Below, one piece after another: positions 63,833-64,000 of a stretch of 64,000 nt of DNA. The position numbers were made by a program, and so were the translations under genes. Position 1 is the stretch's first letter. The number at the start of each line of letters is the position of its first letter. The DNA comes from Planctomycetota bacterium (lineage in GTDB: Bacteria; Planctomycetota; Uabimicrobiia; Uabimicrobiales; Uabimicrobiaceae): positions 1 to 64,000 of the forward strand of contig JAJDCR010000082.1 in NCBI GenBank assembly GCA_029260735.1. Reading direction: 5' to 3'. The notes beneath the pieces are model-generated. The model was not told the DNA's origin. It saw only the letters and a program-made list of their open reading frames with translations, and made no database searches.

Positions 63833-63878
63833 ATCTTTCATTGGAACTTCCTAATTAGCGAAAGGGAATTAGTCCAGC

Positions 63879-64000
63879 ATGAGTACTCCCAGCTTTTCTT
63901 CTCAGAGCTTTGAACATCACGAACTTTTTGAAGTCGATAAGAATGCCACATTGACTGCTGTCGACATGGAAAATTGGAAAAAAGATCTTCTCCATGTGAG
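63879..64000 (+). CDS. Start of a gene cut by the window edge
   Basis: The open frame from the ATG at 63879 reads MSTPSFSSQSFEHHELFEVD and continues to the edge for about 40 codons (ending NWKKDLLHV). AAAGGGA lies 14 bases upstream, further than usual. By position it may belong to the pseudopilin cluster; the fragment is too short to identify. Confidence 0.5.
   Translation, partial: MSTPSFSSQSFEHHELFEVDKNATLTAVDMENWKKDLLHV

Noticed and set aside
1-64000. tRNA genes, rRNA genes, CRISPR arrays, prophage or transposase genes
   Set aside because: I looked for T-loop motifs, regular repeat-spacer arrays and transposase or phage structural motifs and found none.

Overview
The window is low-GC bacterial DNA with no rRNA, tRNA or CRISPR array that I can see. 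Several features point to the Planctomycetota / PVC side of the tree. There are three eukaryotic-like Ser/Thr kinase genes (one apparently catalytically dead) and two PEP-CTERM proteins, plus a TIGR03790-type protein, a family known only from exosortase-bearing genomes. There is also a TPR protein carrying two RNA polymerase alpha-CTD modules, a GspK-like pseudopilin carrying a LamG domain, a large two-component propeller sensor, and a UDP-glucose dehydrogenase of the eukaryote-like subclass. Lineage is inferred from gene content only.

Layout: (1) 447-8741, minus strand: a six-gene type I restriction-modification island (half-size hsdS, hsdM, ORF6N/PLD protein, full-length hsdS with two frameshifts, hsdR, YgjP-type metallopeptidase) behind a strong promoter with two palindromes. 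A decayed gene remnant (8833-9143) abuts its upstream edge. (2) 9143-20103: a TPR protein, a three-gene sensor operon (propeller hybrid kinase, two REC-histidine kinases), a PEP-CTERM protein, a PepSY-like protein and a REC-HTH response regulator. A segment of about 170 bp including the regulator's start is duplicated upstream of the hybrid kinase. (3) 20454-32625: YkgJ-type protein, ugd, second PEP-CTERM protein, small lipoprotein, a repeat island (23950-24885), SDR, M14 carboxypeptidase, and an operon of pseudokinase, GDPD lipoprotein and TIGR03790 protein. (4) 32806-37381, plus strand: CPBP protease, prepilin peptidase, O-antigen-ligase/TPR membrane protein, menC-like enolase. (5) 37374-43373, minus strand: STAS fusion, selA, rnhA, SIR2-like/TPR protein. 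(6) 43708-55332: alpha/beta hydrolase, two active-looking kinases, truB / membrane protein / gpmI operon, HEAT-TPR protein, TPR-alphaCTD protein, GT4 glycosyltransferase. (7) 55555-64000: a probably highly expressed secreted protein with EF-hand-like loops, two exported proteins of unknown function, a second copy of the repeat, the GspK-LamG pseudopilin and the start of one more gene.

How they fit: prepilin peptidase (33419) could process the GspK-like protein (60498). PEP-CTERM proteins and the TIGR03790 protein imply an exosortase elsewhere in the genome. The sensors, response regulator, kinases and STAS protein indicate heavy investment in signalling. The strongest leads for something new are the pseudokinase/GDPD/TIGR03790 operon, the GspK-LamG fusion with its secreted neighbours, the TPR-alphaCTD protein, the nested inverted-repeat elements, and the R-M locus with one half-size and one frameshifted specificity subunit.
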